Source of the DNA: Clostridiales bacterium
GTDB taxonomy: Bacteria > Bacillota > Clostridia > Christensenellales > Aristaeellaceae
NCBI GenBank assembly: GCA_004556155.1
Contig: SFIM01000015.1
Coordinates: 1 to 52,662 of the forward strand
Length of the DNA stretch: 52,662 nucleotides
Direction: 5' to 3'
Below, piece after piece: positions 13,981-21,979 of this stretch. The first letter of the stretch is position 1. Each line of letters begins with the position of its first letter. Under the pieces are notes generated by a model. That model was not told the origin of the DNA. It saw nothing but the letters and a program-made list of their open reading frames with translations, and made no database searches. The position numbers and the translations under genes were made by a program.

Positions 13981-14445
13981 TTATTTCTTTTCCTCCAGCA
14001 TGCTGGTGCAGTGGGGGCAGCGGGTGGCCTTGTCATCGATTACGCTGAAGCAGTAGGGGCACTTGCGCGGTTCTGGCGCGGGGGCTTCGGGCTTTTTATG
14101 CTCCAGCTTGTTGACCAGCTTGATAAACAGGAAAATGCACAGCGCAACCAGGATGAAGTCAATGACAGTCTGGATGAAATTGCCATAGTTAAAGGTGGCA
14201 ATGCCCGCCGCGGCGGCCTCGTCGATGGTGTTAATCACCGTGCCCTCGGGCGCTTTGCCCAGCAGCAGGAACATACCCGATACGTTTACGCCGCCCGTCA
14301 GCAGGCCGATCAGGGGCATAAACAGATCGTTGACCAGGGAGGTGACGATCTTGCCGAACGCGCCGCCCACGATAACGCCGACCGCCATGTCCATCACGTT
14401 GCCGCGCATGGCGAACTTCTTAAACTCCTCAAAGAACTTTTTCAT
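13981..14445 (-). CDS. mscL: Large-conductance mechanosensitive channel with C-terminal zinc ribbon
   Basis: A 154-aa protein. Residues 1-~112 are a standard MscL: amphipathic N-terminus KKFFEEFKKFAMRGNVMDMA, TM1 VGVIVGGAFGKIVTSLVNDL, a periplasmic-type loop, and TM2 FIQTVIDFILVALCIFLFIK. MscL opens under membrane tension to release solutes during hypo-osmotic shock. The usual cytoplasmic helical bundle is followed by an extra zinc ribbon, CPYC and CPHC (about residues 129-147), so the protein is longer than a typical MscL. GAGGAG precedes the ATG. It is the first gene of an operon with HAD-MazG and DUF2804. Confidence 0.93.
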   Translation of the reverse strand: MKKFFEEFKKFAMRGNVMDMAVGVIVGGAFGKIVTSLVNDLFMPLIGLLTGGVNVSGMFLLLGKAPEGTVINTIDEAAAAGIATFNYGNFIQTVIDFILVALCIFLFIKLVNKLEHKKPEAPAPEPRKCPYCFSVIDDKATRCPHCTSMLEEKK

Positions 14446-14477
14446 ATCTTTTCGCTCCTCTCGCGTAAATTATTTAC

Positions 14478-14506
14478 ATTTTATCATGCATTGCCGCGAT
14501 ATTCAA
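14478..14506 (-). promoter_or_regulatory. Promoter of the mscL operon, TTGAAT-17-TAAAAT
   Basis: On the minus strand TTGAAT (14501-14506) and TAAAAT (14478-14483) are 17 bp apart. The -35 overlaps the last codon of the upstream DUF2974 gene. Confidence 0.6.
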
Positions 14507-15609
14507 GGCTTTTCGGATCCGGAAAGCAGAATTCCCGCGCTTTCGGCCAGCGCGCGCCAGAATGAAAAAAACATGTGCGCGCACAGGCGGATGTTGGGCA
14601 TATCCACGCGCGAAAGGATGGCGCGGGCGATGGGAAGGGTGTTTGAAAACCAGCCGCGCACCAGATCGTTTAGCGTCTGCGCCTGAGTGGATTGAAGAAT
14701 ATCAAACAATAGCTCGGTAAACTGCTCGCGCTGGGCAAGCGTCAGGCGCAGGAGCCATTTTTCCATTGTCAGCGCTGCCGCACGGCTGAACAGCGTCTGG
14801 GGGCTATCCACAAAGCCACCGTCCTCCACCTGCCAAAAGTAAGGATAATGCTGCAGCGGCCCCATCCATTTGCAGGCGATGGTGCGCACCTGCGGCGGCT
14901 GCGAAAACAGGATGCCGATCAGCGAGCCCTCGGGCAGCAGCACGCGCGTGCGCGCAGCCAGGACGGGGGTTAAAAGCCGCTCCAGCGTTTCGCTGGGCAG
15001 GCCGGGGCCGTCAAAGCTGACCGCGCAGGCAAGCCGATCCTGCACGTCAGCGGGGGCATGGAGGGCGGCGTACAGCGCCAGATTGCCGCCCTTGCTGTGA
15101 CCGCATAGCGACAGTGCGCCAGGGTGTGCCTGCGCCTGACGCAGCAGATATCGCAGCGCTTCCTGCTGCGAGGCAATACAGGGCTGGCAGCTTAAAGCTA
15201 AGTCTTCCTTCCAACCGGCCAGTGTGTTATCCGTGCCGCGATAGGCCAGCAGGCGCGCGCCGTCGATTGCCAGCGTCAGGGCGGCAAACTGCTGCCCATC
15301 CGGACACAGCAGGCGGGTAAAGTCGATGAACATGATCCGCGCATAGCGCGGGGCGTGCAAAAGCAGCGACAGCAGCCGCTGATCGTCGCTGCGCTGAAAG
15401 GCAAAGCGCTCCTCCGAGGCGTCGGGGCTGGGCGCGGCGGCAAGCATGGCGCGGATGGCCTGGGGCAGCGGGCAGGGCGCAAAGGGCATGGCAGGCAGAA
15501 AATCACAATAGGACAGCTGCGCGAAAATCAGCCTGTCCACATCGCAAAGCGGGCGCAGCGAAAAATCATTCGCTCCGCATGCTGAAACAAATGAAAACAA
15601 ATCGCCCAT
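14503..15609 (-). CDS. DUF2974 (Mbeg1-like) alpha/beta-hydrolase
   Basis: A 368-aa protein with a lipase-like nucleophile elbow GHSKGGNLALYAA preceded by the oxyanion strand LLAYRGTDNTLAGWKEDL, both diagnostic of the DUF2974 alpha/beta-hydrolase family. SFDGPGLP and the C-terminal WQVEDGGFV help complete the fold. There is no secretion signal. The substrate is unknown; relatives resemble lipases. GGAGG lies 8 nt before the ATG. It has its own perfect promoter (15639-15667), divergent from the SDR gene. Confidence 0.85.
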   Translation of the reverse strand: MGDLFSFVSACGANDFSLRPLCDVDRLIFAQLSYCDFLPAMPFAPCPLPQAIRAMLAAAPSPDASEERFAFQRSDDQRLLSLLLHAPRYARIMFIDFTRLLCPDGQQFAALTLAIDGARLLAYRGTDNTLAGWKEDLALSCQPCIASQQEALRYLLRQAQAHPGALSLCGHSKGGNLALYAALHAPADVQDRLACAVSFDGPGLPSETLERLLTPVLAARTRVLLPEGSLIGILFSQPPQVRTIACKWMGPLQHYPYFWQVEDGGFVDSPQTLFSRAAALTMEKWLLRLTLAQREQFTELLFDILQSTQAQTLNDLVRGWFSNTLPIARAILSRVDMPNIRLCAHMFFSFWRALAESAGILLSGSEKP

Positions 15610-15638
15610 GGCCGCGTCCTCCGTATCCTGATGGCTTG

Positions 15639-15667
15639 ATTATAGCAACCCGGAATTTTCCTGTCAA
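15639..15667 (-). promoter_or_regulatory. Promoter of the DUF2974 gene, TTGACA-17-TATAAT
   Basis: On the minus strand a perfect TTGACA (15662-15667) and TATAAT (15639-15644) are 17 bp apart, back to back with the divergent SDR promoter. Confidence 0.8.
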
Positions 15668-15677
15668 CGCTTCCGCC

Positions 15678-15706
15678 TTGCCGGATGCGCCGCGATACGC
15701 TATAAT
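15678..15706 (+). promoter_or_regulatory. Promoter of the SDR gene, TTGCCG-17-TATAAT
   Basis: TTGCCG (15678-15683) and TATAAT (15701-15706) with a 17-bp spacer, 29 bp before the start codon. Confidence 0.6.
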
Positions 15707-15734
15707 GATATAAAAAACAATGGGAGGGATTGCG

Positions 15735-16751
15735 ATGAAGGCGCTTATGATCGGCGGAACGGGAGTAATCAGCACCAGCGTAACACGAAGACTGCTGGAA
15801 CAGGGCTGGGAGGTCACGCTGCTCAATCGCGGGCAGCATGCCGCCGTGGAACGCCCCTTTGACGGCAACGTGCGGCAGATGATTGCGGATATCAACGATG
15901 AGGCGCGCGTGGCGGAGCTGCTGGGGGATAGCATATATGATGCGGTATGCGATTTTATCGTGTTTACGCCCGATCAGGCCGCGCGCGATGTGCGCCTGTT
16001 CCGCGATCATGCCCGGCAGTATGTGTTTATCAGCTCGGCTTCCGCCTATTGCAAGCCCCTGCCGCGCCTGCCTATCGCCGAGGATACGCCACTGGATAAT
16101 CCGTACTGGCTGTATTCCAGAAACAAGGCAGCATGCGAGGAGCTGTTGCTGGCCGAGCATGCGCGAACGGGCTTCCCGGTTACGATTGTGCGCCCCAGTC
16201 ACACCTATTGTGAGCGCAGCCTGCCGGTGCAAATCCACGGCGCGGGCGGCGCATGGGCGGTGCTGGAGCGCATGATGCAGGGCAAGCGGGTGCCAGTTGC
16301 CTGCGATGGCGAATCCTTGTGGGTAATGACCACGGCTGAGGATTTTGCCGTGTATTTCTGTGGGCTGCTGGGCAATCCGGCCGCCATCGGCGAGGCCTTT
16401 CACATCACCAGCGATGAAACAATCACCTGGAACCAGGCGTACCGCGCGCTGGCGGACATTCTGGGGGTGGATTATCGCCCCTGCTATGTACCCGCCTGGC
16501 TGCTGGCGCAAAGCAGGCTGTATGATTTTAACGGCTCAATCCTGGGCGATAAGGCGAACAGCGTGATCTTTGACAACAGCAAAGTGCGGCGCGTAACGGG
16601 CATTGGCCGCATTGATTTTACACCCTATGCCGTGGGAGCGCGCCGTTCGGTGGAGTATTTTCTTTCCCACCCGGATATGCAGCGTCCTGATCCCGATTTC
16701 CAGGCGTTCTGCGATCATGTGGAGGATGTTGCGGCTGGGATGATGCTGTAA
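15735..16751 (+). CDS. NAD-dependent epimerase/dehydratase-like SDR protein
   Basis: A 338-aa protein. The start at the ATG at 15735 follows GGGAGGG and puts the nucleotide-binding motif at the N-terminus (MKALMIGGTGVISTSVTRRL). Other SDR elements are FISSASAYCKP, the active-site-like YSRNKAACEELL, and VTIVRPSHTYCER. The pattern is that of the extended SDRs related to isoflavone-reductase or plant CSP41-type proteins and sugar epimerases, so an NAD(P)-dependent conversion of a nucleotide-sugar or related metabolite is likely. It is monocistronic and the substrate is unassigned. Confidence 0.85.
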   Translation: MKALMIGGTGVISTSVTRRLLEQGWEVTLLNRGQHAAVERPFDGNVRQMIADINDEARVAELLGDSIYDAVCDFIVFTPDQAARDVRLFRDHARQYVFISSASAYCKPLPRLPIAEDTPLDNPYWLYSRNKAACEELLLAEHARTGFPVTIVRPSHTYCERSLPVQIHGAGGAWAVLERMMQGKRVPVACDGESLWVMTTAEDFAVYFCGLLGNPAAIGEAFHITSDETITWNQAYRALADILGVDYRPCYVPAWLLAQSRLYDFNGSILGDKANSVIFDNSKVRRVTGIGRIDFTPYAVGARRSVEYFLSHPDMQRPDPDFQAFCDHVEDVAAGMML

Positions 16752-16781
16752 TGATAAATAAAGCCGTCAAGGCGGCATGGG

Positions 16782-17054
16782 TTATTTGCTGATGGACATA
16801 AAGTCATCGTCATCATCGTCGTCTGCTTCGGAATCGTCATACATATGCAGACCGTAAACGTTTCTATAAACGGTATAGAGGCTGACTGCCACCCAAAGCA
16901 GTGCGGCCCAGTCGGGTATTTTTATGATCTCCATGCCGTCAAGCGCAGCGGCCACAAGGATTAACAACAGCAGCAAGCACATGAGAATGAACCACAGTTT
17001 TTGGTCATAGTGCATCTTCCGCCATTGCAGATTCCGCCAATTTCTTTTTGACAT
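16782..17054 (-). CDS. Small two-helix membrane protein with acidic tail
   Basis: A 90-aa protein of unrecognised family. A basic N-terminus (MSKRNWRNLQWRK) is followed by two hydrophobic helices (LWFILMCLLLLLILVAAAL and WAALLWVAVSLYTVY) and a very acidic C-terminus with a run of seven Asp (SEADDDDDDD). The stop lies 31 bp from the convergent SDR stop. A clear promoter lies upstream, overlapping the 3' end of spoIIE, so it can be expressed independently of spoIIE. Confidence 0.65.
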   Translation of the reverse strand: MSKRNWRNLQWRKMHYDQKLWFILMCLLLLLILVAAALDGMEIIKIPDWAALLWVAVSLYTVYRNVYGLHMYDDSEADDDDDDDFMSISK

Positions 17055-17090
17055 GGTAAAACCTCCGCTTTTGTGCTTACGTATGAGCGT

Positions 17091-17119
17091 ATTCTAACAT
17101 TGCCCAGGCGTGCTGTCAA
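17091..17119 (-). promoter_or_regulatory. Promoter of the small acidic-tail membrane gene, TTGACA-17-TAGAAT
   Basis: On the minus strand TTGACA (17114-17119, overlapping the spoIIE stop) and TAGAAT (17091-17096) are separated by 17 bp. Confidence 0.65.
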
Positions 17120-19470
17120 TTGAAGCTGCCAGCTCCTTCGTGCGTTTCGGTTTCCCGTTTTCTGCTTTTGCGGCGCTTAAACAGCGTGCAGCATACCGTC
17201 ATATCGTCCTGCGGCACGCCGCCGCAGCGCCGCATGGCCGCGCTCATCAGGGCGGTGCACAGCGTTTCGGGGGAGCGGTGCAGGCGATCGCGCATGAACA
17301 GCTGCACCTGCCCTTCCAGCGCGCGCATGCCGCCGCAGGCGTCGGCCAGGCCGTCGGTAAACTGAATGACCATATCGTTTTCATCCACGGCAAAGCTGTG
17401 GGTGGAGGATTGCACCGCGGGCAGGATGCCCAGCGGCAGCGCGCTGCTTTCCAGCACGCGCAGGGTATCGCCGCAGATGACCATGGAAGGGCACGCGCCC
17501 AGCTTGTCCAGCGTTACCTTGCCCTGCCACAGGTCGGATACGCAAAGATCCACCGTGGCGTATTGTTCCCCATCTGTGGAGGATAGCATGATGCAGTTGA
17601 TGGCCGACAGCGCCTGCGGCACATTGTAGCCCGAATCCAGGCACAGCGACAGCAATTCCAGCGTTTTTTCGCTTTCCTCATGCGCTTGCCCGCCATGCCC
17701 CATGCCGTCGCTGAGCATGGACAGCTCCGTGCCGCCCGGCGCAGAGCGCAGCAGCAGCGAATCGCCGTTTTCGCCGCGTCCATCCCCCGCCGAAGCCGAT
17801 AGGTGGTAGCACTCCACCATCAGCGGCGGGGTTTCTTCTATCTGGACGGTATCCTTGCTGCGCCGGGCGATGTGCAGCGGCAGATCCAGCTGCTGCGACA
17901 GCGCGCCGCAGTAGCGCTCCAGCATGCGCTGGGAGGTGAGGGGCGATTCAAACCGCAGCGCCAGCGAAACATGCTGGTGGATGCGCAGCGCGTACAGCAG
18001 CCGTCCCGGCACACGCATGCGGCGCAGCAGGTAGGCAGCTTCACCGATGAGCGCATCATCGTCGCGGTCGCAGTCGCGGCCATCGGACAGATCGCCCATT
18101 GCTTGGGCAATGGCGGACAGATGCGTGCGTGTGGCCTCGCGCTCCCGCTGGGCATAGGCGCAGCGCAGGGCGCGCTGCTGGGCGGCGCGTTCACAATCCA
18201 GCGCCAGGGCGGGCCAGGCTTCCAGACGGGGACAATCCGCCATGCGCGCGGTGCGGTCGCCATGCAGAAAATACTCGCTTAGCAGCGCCTTGGTTTCCGG
18301 GGATTTTTTGTGCCAGCAGCGGGGCAGCAGTTCGCACCCTGTGCACATGCGCTCCATCACGTCCTCTAACTGCTCCTCCTCATCCGGCACGCCCACGCGC
18401 ACGGGTGGCAGCAGCTGGGATAAGCGCAGCAGGTTGCCTGTCCACTGCGCGCGCATGCATTGAGCGTAGGCGGAGGCATTGTCCGCGGCGTCCGGAGACA
18501 TGCGCCGCACGGAGGCATACACGGTGGATACCATCCGTCGGGGCAGCAGCAGAAAGACCACGCAGGACAGGGCAGCAGCAGCCATGAAGCTGTAATCCAT
18601 GGAAAAATGCACGGCGTAGCTGGTAAACGCGCCGCACAATAAATAGATAGCGCCGAGCACCCAGCGCTTGCGGCCATAGAATAGCCCGCATACAATGCCG
18701 GAGAAGGCGAAGCACACCGCATATCCATCGGCATGGCCGCACAGGGACAGCGCGATGCCCGCGATCAGCCCGGCGCACACGGCGGCCGTGCAGCCGCCCA
18801 CGCAGGCGGAGAGCAGAATGGCCAGCCCCGCCAGGGCGAAACCGATATTCACCATGCCAATTGCTACCCGGCCCGCGCCGCACAACAGCACGGCGGCCAG
18901 CACCAGGCAGCACAGCAGATCGTCAATGCGCACGCGGGCACGGCGTTCCTGTGCCAGCGCGGCGGCGTGGCAAAAGGCCGGGGTGCACAGCACGCCTACG
19001 ATCAGCGACACCGTGCACAGAATCATATCCTCCTGTGTGCCGGGGGAGAAGATCATCATCAGGCACCGCAGCGACAGTGCGCAGGCAGCCCAAGCGGAGG
19101 CAATCCATACCGCCCGCGGCGGGCGAAAGCGCAGCATCATCAGCAGCGCGCAGCCCGCATACTGCATCGGATCGATCGCTACGCCCCAAAGCAGGCGCAT
19201 CCCCAGGCTCAGCAATAGCCCCGCGGCGGGGAAAAGCAGCCCACGGCGGGTATACAGCCACGCGCATAGCGCGCACACGGCAAAGGGCGAGGGCAGGCGG
19301 AAGCACTCGCTGAGGCTGAGAAAAAAGAACAAAAAGGCTTCCCCGAATTTGCCTGCCAGGGCGGGGCCGCTTTCGCGCAGATAAAGCCGCAGCGGCAAAC
19401 GCTGCTTTTTTCTATGTGCGGCACGCTTCCTTTGTACAACCGTCTGCATGGCCTGATGCACGGCTGTCAC
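17116..19470 (-). CDS. spoIIE: Stage II sporulation protein E, PP2C phosphatase
   Basis: A 784-aa protein with a multi-spanning N-terminal membrane region (about residues 30-330), a central segment with a Cys-rich stretch, and a C-terminal PP2C/SpoIIE phosphatase domain (~550-760). The metal-binding acids are visible: GENGDS (D570), LSDGMGHG (D588), FTDGLAD (D706) and QDDMTV (D755/D756). SpoIIE dephosphorylates SpoIIAA to activate sigma-F in the forespore and links to the division septum. The annotated start is a GTG at 19470 with GGAG only 1 nt upstream; the in-frame GTG at 19461 has better spacing and may be the true start. The downstream small membrane gene has its own promoter. Confidence 0.92.
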   Translation of the reverse strand: MTAVHQAMQTVVQRKRAAHRKKQRLPLRLYLRESGPALAGKFGEAFLFFFLSLSECFRLPSPFAVCALCAWLYTRRGLLFPAAGLLLSLGMRLLWGVAIDPMQYAGCALLMMLRFRPPRAVWIASAWAACALSLRCLMMIFSPGTQEDMILCTVSLIVGVLCTPAFCHAAALAQERRARVRIDDLLCCLVLAAVLLCGAGRVAIGMVNIGFALAGLAILLSACVGGCTAAVCAGLIAGIALSLCGHADGYAVCFAFSGIVCGLFYGRKRWVLGAIYLLCGAFTSYAVHFSMDYSFMAAAALSCVVFLLLPRRMVSTVYASVRRMSPDAADNASAYAQCMRAQWTGNLLRLSQLLPPVRVGVPDEEEQLEDVMERMCTGCELLPRCWHKKSPETKALLSEYFLHGDRTARMADCPRLEAWPALALDCERAAQQRALRCAYAQREREATRTHLSAIAQAMGDLSDGRDCDRDDDALIGEAAYLLRRMRVPGRLLYALRIHQHVSLALRFESPLTSQRMLERYCGALSQQLDLPLHIARRSKDTVQIEETPPLMVECYHLSASAGDGRGENGDSLLLRSAPGGTELSMLSDGMGHGGQAHEESEKTLELLSLCLDSGYNVPQALSAINCIMLSSTDGEQYATVDLCVSDLWQGKVTLDKLGACPSMVICGDTLRVLESSALPLGILPAVQSSTHSFAVDENDMVIQFTDGLADACGGMRALEGQVQLFMRDRLHRSPETLCTALMSAAMRRCGGVPQDDMTVCCTLFKRRKSRKRETETHEGAGSFN

Positions 19471-19497
19471 GCTCCATATGCTGTGATTGTATACAGC

Positions 19498-19531
19498 AGT
19501 ATACGCGCAGGGAGGGGATGGCCGCGTCGAA
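19498..19531 (-). promoter_or_regulatory. Candidate Spo0A-controlled spoIIE promoter
   Basis: On the minus strand TTCGACG (19525-19531) matches 6 of 7 bases of the Spo0A box TTCGACA. It lies 21 bp upstream of a -10-like TATACT (19498-19503). Unusually long spacing with 0A boxes over the -35 is characteristic of spoIIE and spoIIG promoters in Bacillus. The TATACT also forms part of a GTATAC-n4-GTATAC palindrome. The match is short, so confidence is limited. Confidence 0.35.
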
Positions 19532-19620
19532 GCGGCGCGCGAGATACGTCAAAATAGCAAAGTCCCGCGCGAAAAAGCGCGGGAAACGGCTGAGTATCGG
19601 CAAAGCAACTGCTTTGGATA

Positions 19621-19644
19621 AGAAAATGCCGCCCGATGGGCGGC
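19621..19644 (-). terminator. Terminator of the zinc-ribbon gene (helicase-ispDF operon end)
   Basis: On the minus strand a perfect 7-bp stem GCCGCCC/GGGCGGC (19638-19644 with 19628-19634), 3-nt loop, is followed by ATTTTCTT. A second GC hairpin lies further downstream around 19570-19590 without a good T run. Confidence 0.7.
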
Positions 19645-19672
19645 AAAACTGAAGCGTGCTTGCTATCGAGCC

Positions 19673-20188
19673 TTAAAGCAGCTCCTCCATTCGGTTCAGG
19701 CGGCGCAGCGCCTTGCCCAGCCCCAGCGTCCACAGGCCGGGCAGGGCGGCGATTGCTGCGGCGGCCAGCGCAAGGGGAATATAGATCAGCAGCTTTACAA
19801 AGGCCGACAGCGCGGCCAGGTCGTCAAAAATCAACCCCAGCACGGCGGCGGATACCGCATCGTATTGCCGCCAGGCCAGCAGCAGCGTCAGCACGGCCAT
19901 CACGATGGCCAGCACCCTGCCCAGCAGCATGAAGCCGCGCCCGGCGCGCACATGCGAAAAATCAGCGTAATAGGCTGTCTGCGGGGCAACCACATTGGCG
20001 TGCGCGGGAGCGGCAGGTTCGCCCGAGGGCATGACCCGCTGCTGCACAGGCGCAGTGTAGGCCGCGGCGTTGCGCGCCGGGGCGGCGTTGCCCGAGCCAA
20101 AGCGCCCCGCGCTGCGGGCGGCTCCGCACTTGGGGCAGATGGTGTAGGTATCTTCATTTACGGCATTGCATTTGATACAGGTCCACAT
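19673..20188 (-). CDS. Zinc-ribbon membrane protein of unknown function
   Basis: A 171-aa protein. Residues 1-25 form a RanBP2/zinc-ribbon-type motif (CIKCNAVNEDTYTICPKCG, four cysteines). An Ala/Pro-rich linker follows (~26-95), then two or three hydrophobic helices (RVLAIVMAVLTLLLAW, LIYIPLALAAAAIAALPGLW). Such architectures usually place the ribbon in the cytosol next to the membrane; no activity can be assigned. It is the last gene of the helicase-DUF4364-ispDF group, about 70 bp after ispDF, and is followed by a terminator. Confidence 0.7.
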   Translation of the reverse strand: MWTCIKCNAVNEDTYTICPKCGAARSAGRFGSGNAAPARNAAAYTAPVQQRVMPSGEPAAPAHANVVAPQTAYYADFSHVRAGRGFMLLGRVLAIVMAVLTLLLAWRQYDAVSAAVLGLIFDDLAALSAFVKLLIYIPLALAAAAIAALPGLWTLGLGKALRRLNRMEELL

Positions 20189-20259
20189 TGGTACTTCACG
20201 CTCCCATGTTCCTTCGTATGCCTATATAACGAATCAGGATGGTAAGTTCTTGCATTAAA

Positions 20260-21402
20260 TCAGACGGAAATTTTGCAGATCATGGCCACCGCATGCGCGC
20301 TGATGCCCAGCTCCTCGCCTTCAAAGCCCATATGCTCGGTGGTGGTAGCCTTAACGCTGACCGCTTCCACGGACAGGCTTAGCGCGGCGGCGATATTCTC
20401 CCGCATCTGGTCGATGTGCGGAGCCAGCTTGGGGCGCTGGGCGATCACGGTCGCATCGATGTTCATGGGCGCAAAACCGTGATTGCGCAGAATTTCAGCC
20501 GTCTTTTGCAGCAAAACCAGCGAAGAAATGCCCTCGTACTGCGGATCCTTGTCTGGAAAATGCCGGCCGATATCGCCCAGCGCGGCCGCGCCCAACAGCG
20601 CATCGGCAATGGCGTGCAGCAGTACGTCGGCGTCGCTGTGGCCCAGCAGCCCTTTTTCATGCGGGATATCCACTCCGCCCAGGATAAAACGGCGGCCCTC
20701 CACCAGCCGGTGCGCGTCGTAGCCGTGCCCGATGCGCGGCATGCCGCTTAAATAAAACTCTGCCAAGGCAATATCCTCCGGGGTTGTCAGCTTCAGGTTG
20801 CGCGGGCTGCCGGGGCACAGATGCACCGGCACGCCCAGCTGCTCCACCAGCGCCGCGTCGTCGGTGCAGCGCTCGGTGATTTCGGCGTGCGCGCGGCAAA
20901 GTAGGTCGCGAGAAAAGCCCTGCGGGGTCTGCACGGCGCGAAGCTGCCCACGCGGCGGAGTATCGGCGACGATATCGTCCGCGCCCACGCGCTTGATGGT
21001 ATCGGTGACGGGCGTGGCGGCCACGCCGCTGCCATACTTGCGCACGGAGGACAGCACGTTTTCAATCGTCTGATCGTCCACCAGTGGCCGCGCGCCATCG
21101 TGCACCAGCACGATATCGCAGTCCTCCGGCAAAAGCGACAGGCCGTTTCGCACGGATTCTTGCCGGTCTGCCCCGCCGTAGGCAACGCCATCGACGGTTA
21201 ATTGCGCGTCGTTTAGCGCCGTGCGGGTTTCATCTTCATCCTGCGGGCGAATCACCAGGATTATGCCGTCCGCATGGCGGCGCAGCGTGCGCAGGGCGCG
21301 GCAGAGCGCCGGCTCGCCCAGCAGGGAAATTAACGTTTTATTGGATTGCGTGCCCATGCGCAGCCCGTTGCCGCCGGATAATAAAATGCACCAGGTGCTC
21401 AT
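20260..21402 (-). CDS. ispDF: Bifunctional IspD/IspF, MEP isoprenoid pathway
   Basis: A 380-aa fusion. Residues 1-~220 are IspD (4-diphosphocytidyl-2-C-methylerythritol synthase): the nucleotide loop is LLSGGNGLRMG...NKT, with VLVHDGARPLVDD and RAVQTPQGFSRDLL. Residues ~222-380 are IspF (2-C-methylerythritol 2,4-cyclodiphosphate synthase): RIGHGYDAHRL with metal-binding D and H, GLLGHSDADVLLHAI, DIGRHFPD and ATTTEHMGFEGEELG. It catalyses the third and fifth committed steps of the MEP route to IPP and DMAPP. The start overlaps the upstream DUF4364 stop (ATGA at 21399-21402). The fusion order D-F is the common bacterial one. Confidence 0.95.
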   Translation of the reverse strand: MSTWCILLSGGNGLRMGTQSNKTLISLLGEPALCRALRTLRRHADGIILVIRPQDEDETRTALNDAQLTVDGVAYGGADRQESVRNGLSLLPEDCDIVLVHDGARPLVDDQTIENVLSSVRKYGSGVAATPVTDTIKRVGADDIVADTPPRGQLRAVQTPQGFSRDLLCRAHAEITERCTDDAALVEQLGVPVHLCPGSPRNLKLTTPEDIALAEFYLSGMPRIGHGYDAHRLVEGRRFILGGVDIPHEKGLLGHSDADVLLHAIADALLGAAALGDIGRHFPDKDPQYEGISSLVLLQKTAEILRNHGFAPMNIDATVIAQRPKLAPHIDQMRENIAAALSLSVEAVSVKATTTEHMGFEGEELGISAHAVAMICKISV

Positions 21403-21938
21403 TCGTTTTCCTCACAAAGCGCTTTCAACAATTGCTGATATACCTTGCCTGCGCATTCGGGCCAGCGGCGGGCCATGCGCTCGGCCATGGCGTGCTCGGG
21501 CACGGGCAGGTCGATGCTCAGCCGGGCCACGTTGCCCTCCACCAGATTAAGCTGTACCACGTATTCGCCGCTGGCGTTTTGCGTTACTTTGGCGGCGTAT
21601 TGCTTCTCACGCTGAAAGCGCTGCTTCCAGGCCGGAGCACGGTCGCAGATGAGCACTACCTTGCTGTGCGGCAGGCGGTTGATAAAGAAGGATAGCGTTT
21701 CAAGCCCTGCGCTTGTGGGGGCGTACAGGTAGTCCAGCGGATGATTGGTGCGCACAAGCTGCCCCTCGTCCACCAGTTCATGCAAAGCCAGGGCGAGGTC
21801 AAAATAGCTCATGATATCGTTTTCAAACATGAAATACAAAAGCTGCGTATGCGTGCAGCCGCCCAGCTCCCTGAGCGCCAGCAGCGTGTAGAGCTTCCGG
21901 TCGGTTTCATCCAGCAACGCCGGCTGATTGGGTAACAT
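21399..21938 (-). CDS. DUF4364 family protein
   Basis: A 179-aa protein. The N-terminal half resembles a winged-helix (DETDRKLYTLLALRELGGCT through LALHELVDEGQLVRT, LYAPTSAGLETLSFFINRLP). The C-terminal half is a beta-rich region (EYVVQLNLVEGNVARLSIDL). This is the DUF4364 pattern, often annotated as a putative transcriptional regulator in Clostridia; no target is known. A GGAG-type site lies in the 41-bp gap after the helicase gene. The stop overlaps the ispDF start by four bases. Confidence 0.8.
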   Translation of the reverse strand: MLPNQPALLDETDRKLYTLLALRELGGCTHTQLLYFMFENDIMSYFDLALALHELVDEGQLVRTNHPLDYLYAPTSAGLETLSFFINRLPHSKVVLICDRAPAWKQRFQREKQYAAKVTQNASGEYVVQLNLVEGNVARLSIDLPVPEHAMAERMARRWPECAGKVYQQLLKALCEENE

Positions 21939-21979
21939 ACGCGCCTCCTGTCAAATCAAAGAAAAATATGTCTTACTTC

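Noticed and set aside
12880..14565. 561-codon forward frame
   Set aside because: Antisense shadow of DUF2804, HAD-MazG and mscL; it crosses three genes and has no motif.
19518..19652. Basic 44-codon forward frame after GGAGGGG
   Set aside because: The ribosome-binding spacing is only 2-3 nt and the frame runs through the zinc-ribbon gene's terminator hairpins and the spoIIE upstream region. The Lys/Arg richness comes from those hairpins.
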